This document shows, in pieces, positions 47,801-57,605 of a DNA stretch of 64,000 nucleotides (within the stretch, counting starts at the first letter, position 1; each line of letters begins with the position of its first letter). The notes under the pieces are model-generated. The model ran no database searches. It saw only the letters and a list, made by a program, of their open reading frames with translations, and was not told where the DNA came from. A program made the position numbers and the translations under genes. The stretch is from Dermanyssus gallinae (lineage: Eukaryota; Arthropoda; Arachnida; Mesostigmata; Dermanyssidae), in assembly GCA_003439945.1 (NCBI GenBank), contig QVRM01002382.1:43020-107019 (forward strand), written 5' to 3'.

Positions 47801-50078
47801 TGTCCGCATATTGCCGGACGACATTGCAAATACATTAGACAGTTGGAGAGACAAATTTGACTTCGCCACAGGCAGATTATCCTAATGGGGGGCTCGCTGC
47901 GGCCTATTCCTTCTTAGATCTTGTTTTTAGCCACAAGGTTAACACACCTGCTTAGATGTTGCAACCTGTTTTATCACCAAAGGTCCTACAGCAATTTCTT
48001 GGACTTAGCTTAGGCATTTTAAAGATCATTCTAAATCCTAAGCCGACTGCTGGGGCAAGGGAACATGTAATGCTCCCGGTTTCTTTGGGCGGCCTATGTG
48101 TGCCGGACGTGGTCATGATGGCAGAACCCGCAATCGCGTCGTCAATGACCCAGACGGCGGACAGGGTTAATGCATTATTGGACAGTGATGGGTGGAATGC
48201 CTATACCGTTGAACTTCAAAAGCTGACCGACGACTTGACTTTGGTATTTGATTCTCCTCCCGATAATAGGGCTAACCAGAGCAATTGGACAGCTCGGCTA
48301 CTAGAAAAACGACTAGCAAGTCTGATTAATAGAGCACCTTCTCTTGCTGTTAGAGCCAGGCTTCAAGCTATTAGTACTCAAGGGGCTGGAGCTTAGTTAC
48401 GCGCCCTACCATGTCCGCGAATTGGGACCCGGTTGGATGACGAGACGACGCGCACAAAGGCAGGGCTACGGCTTGTTGACCTAGTCGTGCCTCACCGATG
48501 CCGTTGTGGTGATCTTGTGGACGCGTTGGCCCATCATGGCCTCTCATGCGCGAGTTATTAACGTGTTGGCAATCTGTAAGTTGGCAACCTGTCACCTTTC
48601 ATTAAAAATATACACAATATACGAGGGTATGCACAAATCAAACGTGTGTACGCGATAAGGCAACACAATCAACACAATTTAGTATAGGTAATACAATAGA
48701 GGTTTACCCAGTGTATGCATCAATAGAAAGCGTATACGCAATAAAGCAACACAATTAATGCCTTTTTACTGAATTTGTTGCAGTAACACAATTCAAGGTA
48801 AGGATGACTCTCCAGTCTAAGCAACACAAATTACTTTCATAGCGCCCTACCGAAGACTATAAAAAACACCCTTTTTGATCATGTGGAAGAAGTTTTGCAT
48901 TAAAAGTTGGCGACGTGCACAGCTTTTCCTACTTTCCGAAGCTGTAGTTGTTTACGTATCACGAGACCTCCTGCTGTATTTAATACAAGTAAGGTACTCG
49001 GTTCGGTGCAAAAAATCAAATTCTCTACTGGACGTGCAGGTAGCTAATCTTATAAGAGTGAAACATTGCGACAATTCTATTCTGCAGGGGATATCCAACA
49101 GACAATTAAAGTTTCTCCAAAAATACTTCAAGCGCAAAGCGATTCTGCTAGCCCGCTCCTGCACGTACTGTATATGGCAGGTGCCTTAGCAAGCTCCTGG
49201 CTTATATAGGTAACACACACATGCTTATTTACGCGGACGTCTTTGTAATTCTTGCAAAATTCAGAGAAGTCGAACTTGAAGAAGATGAACTTTCCCGTAT
49301 AACTGGTTTATTTTATCGGTACATTTGCCTTAGTCTAGAGTAAACCTGACATCTCAACTAACGTTCAATCGACATATACAAATGGCGTTTAAGCCGCGAT
49401 GGACATGGCCCTTATAAGCCCTCACAAGCGGATATGTTATGTCAGCGGTATGGTTTTGCTACTTTTACTTCTAGTCCTCCTTGGACATGGCCGAGAGTGT
49501 TAAGAGGGCGCGAGAGTGCTCGAGCTTGATCGGAAATGTGCCGTCATGGCGTCAGTTGCTTCCGACGGTGGATCTCATAAGGAACGCAGCTGGCTGCTCG
49601 CATACTAATGCTGAAATACTAAAGCTGTGTCGCGCTGTGGGGTGTAATGTGGAACCTATTACTACGAACTTACTATTACTTTTTGTTATAGTGAGTTGAC
49701 AACTTCATATTATATATTAATATATGAAGATACTTACTTTGTTAATATTTTATATAATAATTACTTTGGACTCAAGTATTTTTCTTACCATTGTAACTGT
49801 TACTTAGAATATAAGGACGTTCTATTTGCCTTGTTTTTGCGTAGAGTCGTGATCAAAAAACGGAAAAAATCCTCGAAAAATGGTACCCTTGATTCTTCCA
49901 AAACGGAAACATTATTTTTCGAGCCAAATATGTCAAACGGCAGCTTGGACGATAAAATTACAACCGCGAACTTCAATGCCATGCGTTATTATTATTCGAA
50001 CGGAAGACTACGAGGGGACGGCCCTAACAAGAAAACACTCTTTGTAAATGTTACCGTGAACGAGTACCTCTTTGCCGG
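41580..50078 (+). CDS. CD36/SCARB-family gene 2 (partial, two exons in the window)
   Basis: Exon a is 41580-41820 and the intact exon b is 49845-50078, with a frameshifted second exon b at 44667-44901 between them. Joining exon a to 49845 keeps frame: ELGPYVFR then VVIKKRKKSSKNGTLD. The protein is about 85% identical to gene 1 over these two exons. Exons c onward would lie past 64000 by collinearity with gene 1. Role as for gene 1. Whether it is expressed, and which exon b is used, cannot be told from sequence. Confidence 0.75.
41821..42639. other. CD36 gene 2 intron with empty LINE-A site
   Basis: It is collinear with 4478-4952 and 6412-6550. The uninterrupted target GTTGGAATTCAATGG lies near 42410-42425. 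No gene is seen. Confidence 0.6.
42640..42835 (-). pseudogene. older LINE RT 3'-end fragment, unit 2 copy
   Basis: The minus strand reads MNRHLITAVHGFHLKTYVRE, then CKLCDHPCDLYHLQRCERAI, the Cys-His tail also seen in LINE-A (CRRCGGPCPLYHLPDC). It is partner of 6550-6735 and about 110 bp longer on its 3' side. Confidence 0.65.
44667..44901 (+). pseudogene. CD36-like gene 2, exon b copy with +1 frameshift
   Basis: It is 235 nt against 234 in the other two copies. After GTCGTGAT it has eight A, CTG, six A (17 nt), where the intact copy has 16, so the frame ends at WYP-stop. Past the shift it still spells FFEPNMSNGSLDD and VNEYLFAG. The acceptor (TTGCGTAG) and donor (GTAAGT) look usable, so its inclusion would truncate the protein. 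Confidence 0.85.
45058..45315 (-). other. conserved unidentified minus-strand frame, copy B
   Basis: 85 codons; SNEAQNAVILGVAAVSAAHK and SLTDDAYYEVSRKSLHQNEA. It is identical in copy C and open in unit 1 (10242-10463). Function not recognised. Confidence 0.3.
46900..48580 (+). pseudogene. chimeric LINE pseudogene, copy B
   Basis: Partner of 12100-13840. Visible are VNIVMLTETWATKGF (46950), RRVRVELSEGDIFGAARLLS (47250), FSLVCLLNKV, MLPVSLGGLCVPD (48066) and ARLQAISTQGAGA (48355), then LVVPHRCRCGDLVDALAHHG (Cys-His). RT motif A is destroyed by a deletion (LSKRLK-stop in place of LDFRNAIN). The 146-codon frame 47956-48396 is the largest open piece. Confidence 0.65.
49845..50078 (+). CDS. CD36-like gene 2, exon b, intact copy
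   Basis: The acceptor is TTTTTGCGTAG and the donor GTAAGT. 234 nt, open: VVIKKRKKSSKNGTLDSSK, TLFFEPNMSNGSLDDKITTA, LFVNVTVNEYLFAG. It has the same length and phases as gene 1 exon b, with about 14 residue differences. Confidence 0.88.
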
Positions 50079-50234
50079 GTAAGTTGCTCTTTTATGGAAT
50101 TTTACTATGACTGTTAAGTAAGTCTGCAGACCCTAAAAAAGATCGCTTTAATGAACCTACAATCGTAGGAAGTAGGCAGGCCCCCGCTGAAGAGAAGAAA
50201 AGAGCAGGACAGGCAACATTTTCGGAGTCGTCCG

Positions 50235-50492
50235 CTATTGCACCAATGAATGCCTATAAGAGTTTCTTATATTTTTGTAAACCACCGTTCCCGGGACGCT
50301 GGGTTTTATGCTGCCGGACCGACAAAGAGCCTCATTTTGGTGAAGAGATTTGCGTGATACTTCATAATAGGCATCATCTGTGAGTGAGAGGTGGGCCATA
50401 TCAGTCGATTTGTGCGCCGCTGATACGGCGGCCACCCCTAAGATCACAGCATTTTGAGCTTCATTTGAGATGGACATTAGAGCCTCGTTCAA
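50235..50492 (-). other. conserved unidentified minus-strand frame, copy C
   Basis: Same 85 codons as 45058-45315. Confidence 0.3.
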
Positions 50493-52079
50493 GACATTTG
50501 TTTAAGTCGTTAAATACATTTCTAGAAAAAAAAGAAACTGTTGCAGATGAACCTGCTCCTTTAATAGGTCGGTTAGGTTGTCCAAGAGACGAAGGGGATA
50601 GGCAGAGCATAAAAGGTCTTATGTGAACCCCGATAATAAGGGTAAACGCTGAGCCATATTCGGCAGCTTTTTCTTTTGGAATTCCAGTATATTGGTTAAT
50701 GGTCTGTTTGCATTCAAATAGTACGGTCATGTTTAGTGAGTGCTGCGTGTTTCCATCATCTGATATCGGCCTATCTCCGCAATTCCAGACGCTCCGCGTG
50801 TCAATCGGTTGATTTCGTTCTTGTGCTTAGATTAATGCCATTGTCACTCATCGTCAGAACAAGTTATGTTTACGACAAATCGACTCGGTTGCTCTCACGA
50901 TCTCTCTATAATTCATCTGTGTTCCACCCACGATTTACACCTCGTTCCGCTAATTAAAAATAGTTGCAATTGCCAACCTAGGTACATGCTAAACAGAATA
51001 GTGTGGGAATAACCTAAAACCACAACATAAACAGCAGCAGCAAACACACGCTTTAAATATGCATAGCCAACATTTATCTTTAGCGAACATGTATGACAGA
51101 AACCTCAACTGTCACCGGACCTAAAGCCACGGGTCAATGACGTTCGGTTATGCCCGAATACTAAAATATGCGCAAGATGTGCAGAAATTAATTAAAATTG
51201 GTGTCTTTGTATGCTGCTTTTGATGCAGTAAGGTGTTTCATGCTGGATGCAAGGCCAGTGACAAAAACAAAGTGACCCAAGCATAAACGCGCCAACCCAG
51301 TGGCTTTGCTAAGTGTGGGAGGTGTAGTGTGCGGATTGGTCGATCTAACGTTTTATGAATTATTTAGATACGTGTTCCGTCAGCAATGGGATGTGTATCA
51401 TTTCTGTTTCATCGTTTGTGTATTCTGGAACAGGAATTAGCGGAGGTAGGAGCAAGAAATCACGGATGTTAGTGCCTGTGCCCGCATCGAGTGCAGAACC
51501 GCCTGGCGCCGATCAGAGTTCCACTCCAAGCTCTCACTCGACGGCTAAATAAGACATTGTTGGTAATGGGGAACCGCAAAGTTGAGTTGATACCAGCACT
51601 AAAGGTCTGTTTTTCAAAAATACACCGATAAGGGTATGCTCAACACCGAGGATAGATGTGAAGCGTATTATATAGAGGCTGTAGAAGCTTCGGTGCAATA
51701 CTGAAGCGTATTCGCCATGAATCCCAACTCCACAGCTGTCTATACTTCTGTAGACTGCAAAGCAGCCAACGATAGCCTTGCTAGAAAAGACTCTATGACA
51801 AGCCACCTTCTCAGTGTTTTCGCTGACATTCGCTGAAGTCGTACTAAGCGGCCGATATAGGTGTAAAGGCGAAATCGGTAAAGAGATCGCTGCAATTGTA
51901 GCAAGAAGAATTAAATCTTTTTCTAGGAGTGAATATTGTGTAGACTGAAACAAAGGTATGCTGGCAGAGGTAGCAGTCGTAGAGTCGACAAATTCCCGTA
52001 AACCTTCGAATTAGCGCCACTTGAGCAGCCAGACCACGCCTGCTCAGATGAATTCAACAAGAATTACTCTACGGAACTG

Positions 52080-53770
52080 ATAGAGTGCTGACATTCTACC
52101 ACCCTCTTCCCGACATCTCCAGCAGACGTAAATATTGTTATGCTGACGGAGACGTGGGCCACTAAAGGGTTCAATCTGCCTCGCCTCTATCCTATCCACT
52201 TCCTGGCCTAGCATGAAACAAGCACCAGGCGCCTTAGCGGTAGAGTGTCAATTTTCTGTAATCATAGAGTCGGGAAGCTCCATGCTGCACTCGCCGAAGT
52301 AGTCTGTGGAGATTGCCAGAAAGGACGCTTAATCCCTGTCCGTTCTATTCTTTTCAGCGACTTTTAATCGAGCTAAAACCTCAGGGATCTGACGCACGAA
52401 GGATCAGGATGCAAAGTGATGACCTTCCCAGACGAGTTAGGGTCGAGCTGTCAGAAGGCGATATCTTCGGTGCTGCCAGATTGTTGAGCTCTCAGGATAT
52501 GCTAGCGCCAGCCAAAGAAATCCAGTCCCCGTCTGTTGCAGGACTTGCTGTCTGCACTGGGCAGCACGGCCGGTCCTAGGAAAGCTCTTTAGAAACTCTT
52601 GGTTAATACCAGCTAGGATGCGCAACTCCTGTGGGTACAGAGGGAGTAGTCCACTGTACCTGTGCATTTTTGCAATCCCGCAAAATGCCAACGGTGATGG
52701 TCAAACTGTCGAAACGCCTTAAATAGCGCCCAGAGAGATCATCTGCTTCAAGCCGCCAAGTCGTGGGCATCATTACGGTTTCACCAGACGAACCTGGCCT
52801 ATGGTCCAGAACCATTCTACCTGGTGATGCCCCATAACGCTATGCTATCGCAGACATGTCTTCAGCAAGGTGATCCCCTGGGTTTTCCACTTGTTTGTTT
52901 GCTCAACAAAGTTTAGCCACTAGAGTTAACTAACCCTTTTGACTTATCTCGAACAGTCGCGTAGTAGACAAGGTTAACCTGGAGCTGCTAGGTGTCCGCA
53001 TATTGCCGGACGACATTGCAAATACATTAGACAGTTGGAGAGACAAATTTGACTTCGCCACAGGCAGATTATCCTAATGGGGGGCTCGCTGCGGCCTATT
53101 CCTTCTTAGATCTTGTTTTTAGCCACAAGGTTAACACACCTGCTTAGATGTTGCAACCTGTTTTATCACCAAAGGTCCTACAGCAATTTCTTGGACTTAG
53201 CTTAGGCATTTTAAAGATCATTCTAAATCCTAAGCCGACTGCTGGGGCAAGGGAACATGTAATGCTCCCGGTTTCTTTGGGCGGCCTATGTGTGCCGGAC
53301 GTGGTCATGATGGCAGAACCCGCAATCGCGTCGTCAATGACCCAGACGGCGGACAGGGTTAATGCATTATTGGACAGTGATGGGTGGAATGCCTATACCG
53401 TTGAACTTCAAAAGCTGACCGACGACTTGACTTTGGTATTTGATTCTCCTCCCGATAATAGGGCTAACCAAGGCAATTGGACAGCTCGGCTACTAGAAAA
53501 ACGACTAGCAAGTCTGATTAATAGAGCACCTTCTCTTGCTGTTAGAGCCAGGCTTCAAGCTATTAGTACTCAAGGGGCTGGAGCTTAGTTACGCGCCCTA
53601 CCATGTCCGCGAATTGGGACCCGGTTGGATGACGAGACGACGCGCACAAAGGCAGGGCTACGGCTTGTTGACCTAGTCGTGCCTCACCGATGCCGTTGTG
53701 GTGATCTTGTGGACGCGTTGGCCCATCATGGCCTCTCATGCGCGAGTTATTAACGTGTTGGCAATCTGTA
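52080..53770 (+). pseudogene. chimeric LINE pseudogene, copy C
   Basis: Almost identical to 46900-48580. It keeps the ATGCCAACGGTGATGGTC stretch missing from copy B, but has the same motif A deletion. The open piece 53148-53588 (MLPVSLGGLCVPD ... ARLQAISTQGAGA) matches copy B codon for codon, with one or two changes. Confidence 0.65.
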
Positions 53771-53779
53771 AGTTGGCAA

Positions 53780-54223
53780 CCTGTCACCTTTCATTAAAAA
53801 TATACACAATATACGAGGGTATGCACAAATCAAACGTGTGTACGCGATAAGGCAACACAATCAACACAATTTCGTATAGGTAATACAATAGAGGTTTACC
53901 CAGTGTATGCATCAATAGAAAGCGTATACGCAATAAAGCAACACAATTAAGTATAATTAACACAATAAACGTGTAAAACTTTATAACCAACCTTATACAA
54001 GTTTAATACCTAAACAGTACAAAAAATGAAGAACGGTTCGCTCTGAGTCTCTCTTCAGCTGTAAGAGAAGATGCCGTTTAAACATTGCGGGCCGGCTTCC
54101 ATTTCGAAGCGCCAATGGCAGCTCGTTCCAGATCGTAGGTAGCATGTAGGCCAGGGAGAGCCGAAGAAGGGTGAGTCTGAACCTTGGCGCCCTGTGTGTC
54201 TCCCTGAACCTGGCGCGGAACAT
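53780..54223 (-). mobile_element. CR1-like LINE 3' end
   Basis: The minus-strand frame 54223-53993 reads FRLTLLRLSLAYMLPTIWNE, LPLALRNGSRPAMFKRHLLL. The 'LP--WN-LP ... FK--L' signature marks the C-terminus of CR1/L2-type RTs. The AT-rich 3' tail continues to about 53780, and part of it is also in copy B (48590-48757). Confidence 0.65.
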
Positions 54224-54224
54224 G

Positions 54225-55130
54225 CCTAGGGTCGGTGGGGTGGCTGAGATGAAAAAAAGGCTCCTGGCCTCAGTGGCCGAATTAACGGCGCTATACGCAA
54301 CCCCAGTCTGGGGGACATGGCAATGCGGACGACGGAAAACAGGGGGGCACTAAGGTTGATCCAATGAATGCTGGCAATCAGGGTAAGCCGGGCATATCGA
54401 GCAGTCTCGACCGAAGCTCTCTTGGTCCTAGCCAAGATGCTGCCATGGAACCTCCTAGTTGCTGAACGAAGTAAAATGTATCTAGAAAAAGGTCTGGATC
54501 TTACCAGGGCCAGTAGTGCCACCATATCGGCCTGGCATGAGGAATGGGCGCAGGTAATATTCGGTGTGACTATAGGGAGCTGGACCAAGAGTCTGGTACC
54601 GGTCCTCAGATACCGGACCCGCCGACACGGGGAGCTTTCCTACTGGACGAAGGTTCTGACCGGACACGGCCAGTTCCAGAGCTACATGTCAAGGATAAAG
54701 AAGGCCGTCAGCGATATCTGCGTACTGTGCGACTCTGGAGAGACGGACAACGTGGATCATACTATTCTGCGGTGTAATGCTCTCAGAGAAGCACGGGGCG
54801 CAGCACCAGCCGCTGTGAGAGGAGGTGGTCGCCCATATGTCTTCGGCGGAGGCATGGAGGGAGGCGACGAATTTGTTCGACGCCGTTTTGATACCCAAGA
54901 CAGCCAAGGAAACGGCCAGGCGGGATAGGTTTGAGCGGGTCTCTTGGGAGAGTGGTCGAGACGAGGAGCCGAGGGAGGGGGGAGAGAGTGGGGAGCAGCC
55001 AGGCCCTCATGGTCTCGACGTACCCTCACAGGACGGATTACAAAATGGCGTCCCTCTATCCACCCGCAGGTTGCTAGTGACGCATGTGCATCATGCGTTC
55101 CGGAAACCTCTCGGAAAAAAAGAACCTGTG
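54225..55130 (+). pseudogene. LINE-D 3' part, unit 2 copy
   Basis: A 186-codon frame (54368-54928) reads AIRVSRAYRAVSTEALLVLA, WHEEWAQVIFGVTIGSWTKS, VLTGHGQFQSYMSRIKKAVS and CVLCDSGETDNVDHTILRC. The last is the C-x2-C...H...C domain at the end of R1-like LINE ORF2. 3' UTR follows (CCTCACAGGACGGATTACAA), then GCATCATGCGTTCCGGAAAC. An upstream block KKRLLASVAELTALYATPVW (54250) is in another frame. Confidence 0.7.
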
Positions 55131-56590
55131 TTGGTCAAGGCCAAAAGCACAATCTGTAGGGATAACATTGGTTTGCACCTTATCGACTAGCACGGCTCAC
55201 TTTAAGCGTGTCAGCTAATCAAGTTTGAGAAGCCCGAGCCTGGTGTACTATGAAGTCAGACTTGCGCGACAAGGAAGATCTGTTATGGCTCTAACCGCGC
55301 CATTCGGAACGACGCTTAGCGAAGCCTGGGTTCTCCTCAAACGCACGAGTGAGGCCACTACGGGATGGCAGACCCTGAGATTTGACCTCACTTGGCTGTC
55401 CTATTTCATATGCTGATGTAGCACAATGCCAAGCTATTCTGAATTGGAGCTGAGAGGAATAGCAGAGCTGTCTACTTAAAGGGAGATATGACCAGTTTTG
55501 AACTTCTGTCTCGATGCCCGTTGTGGGGTGTGGTAAAGAACGAGTGCCGTGATCGTCGGGTTAACGACAAGACCAAAGCTTTGAAATGAAGACATGGCCT
55601 TTTCAATACCGGTTTCAACGTGCTAAAGATTATACTTATACTGATTATTGGACAAGTAGGAGAGTGAGACGCGGAACAAAAGTGGTGTCGTCTGCATAAA
55701 CAAATTGGGCGGCACTCTACGTACCTCTCGATGCCCCGCGGGACAAAATTCATGTAGGTGATGAACATGGAACATCCAAGAACCGACCTCTAATGCGTGC
55801 TAGTGGATAAAATTCCCGTCGCAGACCTTAGAGCTCCCACCATCACAAATTGCCACCGTCCACTAAGATAAGATTTAAACTAAGATGTTACTGCTGGTGC
55901 GCAGCCCAGTTGCTGAAGCATCTTAAGAATTATACTGATCAAAGCAGTCAAGAAATGCACCAAGGCACATCTTTCTATCATCTCCCACTGCCAGCTCAGT
56001 TGATCGTGGCTCTCTAAAACCGAATTGATTTTTAGAAAATAAATCTAAGTCGTTTAAATGGCGCTGTTTCAGCTGTTGTTTAGCAAGCTGTTTAAATACC
56101 TTCAAGACGCAAGACACAAATGATATCGGGCGATAGTTATTAGGTTGGTCTCTCACGCCCTTTTCTTTATATAGCGGAATCAACATGTCCCGAGGCGTTC
56201 CGGAAACACGCTGTTTTAATTGAAATATTGAATACGACAGCTGGAGGAGCCGCTAAGATGTCAAAGACTTTATGAGTGGAATTTACCTGGCACGTTTCCA
56301 TCGCTTTCGAGTGAGTCTGTCTTTACGTCTTTAGCAGCGATTCGCAGTTCCTGAGCTGTAATAGCACTAAAGGAAAATGCGTTGGACTCTGAACTCCATA
56401 GGTTTAAGATAAAATTGTCAATTGGCTCTTGAGGGGGGGACCAAAGATGTAGTTTTTATACCAATAGATGAGAAGAAATCATTCAGTGTGTCCACTATCT
56501 CCTGAACCTCCTCCAGTTTCCTGTTTTCAACTAGTAGTCGACTTGGCACCGCTTCTGACTTTTTCCAGGGCCGCAGATTTTATTTAAGAA
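55130..56590 (-). pseudogene. LINE-B reverse transcriptase, unit 2 copy
   Basis: The minus strand reads LIPLYKEKGVRDQPNNYRPI, SFVSCVLKVFKQLAKQQLKQ and NQFGFREPRSTELAV (56186-55990), the fingers of a CR1/Jockey-type RT. Then come VLGCSMFITYMNFVPRGIE and QFVYADDTTFVPRLT (YADDT codons at 55684-55698). The middle, with motif A, is deleted. Unlike unit 1, the RT is directly continuous with its endonuclease, with no 28S insert. Confidence 0.72.
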
Positions 56591-57605
56591 ACTCCAGAGC
56601 TTGGCAGAGCGGTTACGTACAGCTGCGAACTGATCTTCGTAGTAGGTATCCCTAGCCTTTTTCAGTTCTACTTTGTACAACACCCGCAATTTCTGGAACG
56701 CCTCTTTGTCATCTGTGCACCGTGTGCTAATCCACTGACGGCGAGCGTGATCGAAGGCTCGAAGGCCTCGTTGGGATCAGTTGAGTTGAGAACAGAAGAC
56801 AAATCCACCCTGGTGACACCGTCTTGAAACCTTCGTTGGCTGTTTTCATCGAATCTTCTATTGAGATTCGCTGCGATCGAGATTGGTTTCATCGTTAACG
56901 ACGATAAAGATACCTTATTACCCGTAAGTGCGATCCCTACTGGGTAATGGTCGGAAAAGACCATGTGAGGGATACGGACATATCGCTCACAATTCGCGTT
57001 AGCGAAGTGGTCTATACACAAACCAGCTGACACTTCAGCGGATCTAAGATTGGGATGAGTGATACTATTGGTTCTTGAAGTACACCCCGACAACATAGCC
57101 ATAAAATCCAGGGCGGTGGATTTTCAGCCTAATAGCCTGCACACTCCCGTCAACACTCGATCGTGTCGTCGATTCCACCAGATCAAGTGCAGAGTGCGCA
57201 TGGATTAAGAGACCGCCTCAATTTCCACCAGGTCGGCAGACCTACTGGTGTAGCCTTGTAAGTTAAACAAGGCGGCGTCAGGCTCATCAAACCAGGTCTC
57301 ACTCATCACCACTACATCACAGTCCACACGTAAGCTATCCATAAGGAGCGTGATATCATCGAACCTCGTTCCAGGTCGGAGGACCCGTGCATTTACATGC
57401 AATCCTGCAAAGCTGGTGTAGTCATCAGAAAGGTCATTCAGAGAAACAAGCCTACAGAAACGAGAAGCCTCCTGTAGGTCGATGTTTTTAAGGGGACTAG
57501 TCATGGATGACGGGATGCCCAACCGGACCTTTTGGCGGCCGACATTGAGCACCTTTCCGCCCACGTCCTCGGAAGTCGTTAAAGAAAGTTCGCGTCCTTA
57601 GGCCT
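56590..57605 (-). pseudogene. LINE-B APE endonuclease, unit 2 copy
   Basis: The minus strand reads GIPSSMTSPLKNIDLQEASR, GLHVNARVLRPGTRFDDITL, CDVVVMSETWFDEPDAALFN (57564-57205) and MVFSDHYPVGIALTG (about 56950). The catalytic Glu (SETW) and the SDH motif are kept, but frames break near 57150 and 57120. Confidence 0.75.

Larger units (their letters stand above)
43591..48759. repeat. 5.17-kb tandem duplication, copy B
   Basis: It begins at GCCTTTTTACTGAATTTG and ends just before the same words at 48760. Copies B and C differ at only a few positions per kb by eye, plus small indels, so this duplication is much younger than the unit 1/unit 2 event. A local repeat of about 50 bp (GTTGCAG...AAGGTAAGGATG) precedes the left breakpoint. 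Confidence 0.92.
48760..53949. repeat. 5.19-kb tandem duplication, copy C
   Basis: Second copy of 43591-48759, slightly longer through small indels (for example 15 bp near 52686). After 53949 the sequence continues as in unit 1, so copy C carries the original right flank. Confidence 0.92.

Noticed and set aside
51534..51953. 139-codon minus-strand frame, identical in position in copies B and C
   Set aside because: B and C are near-identical recent duplicates, so shared openness is no evidence; the unit 1 copy is broken.
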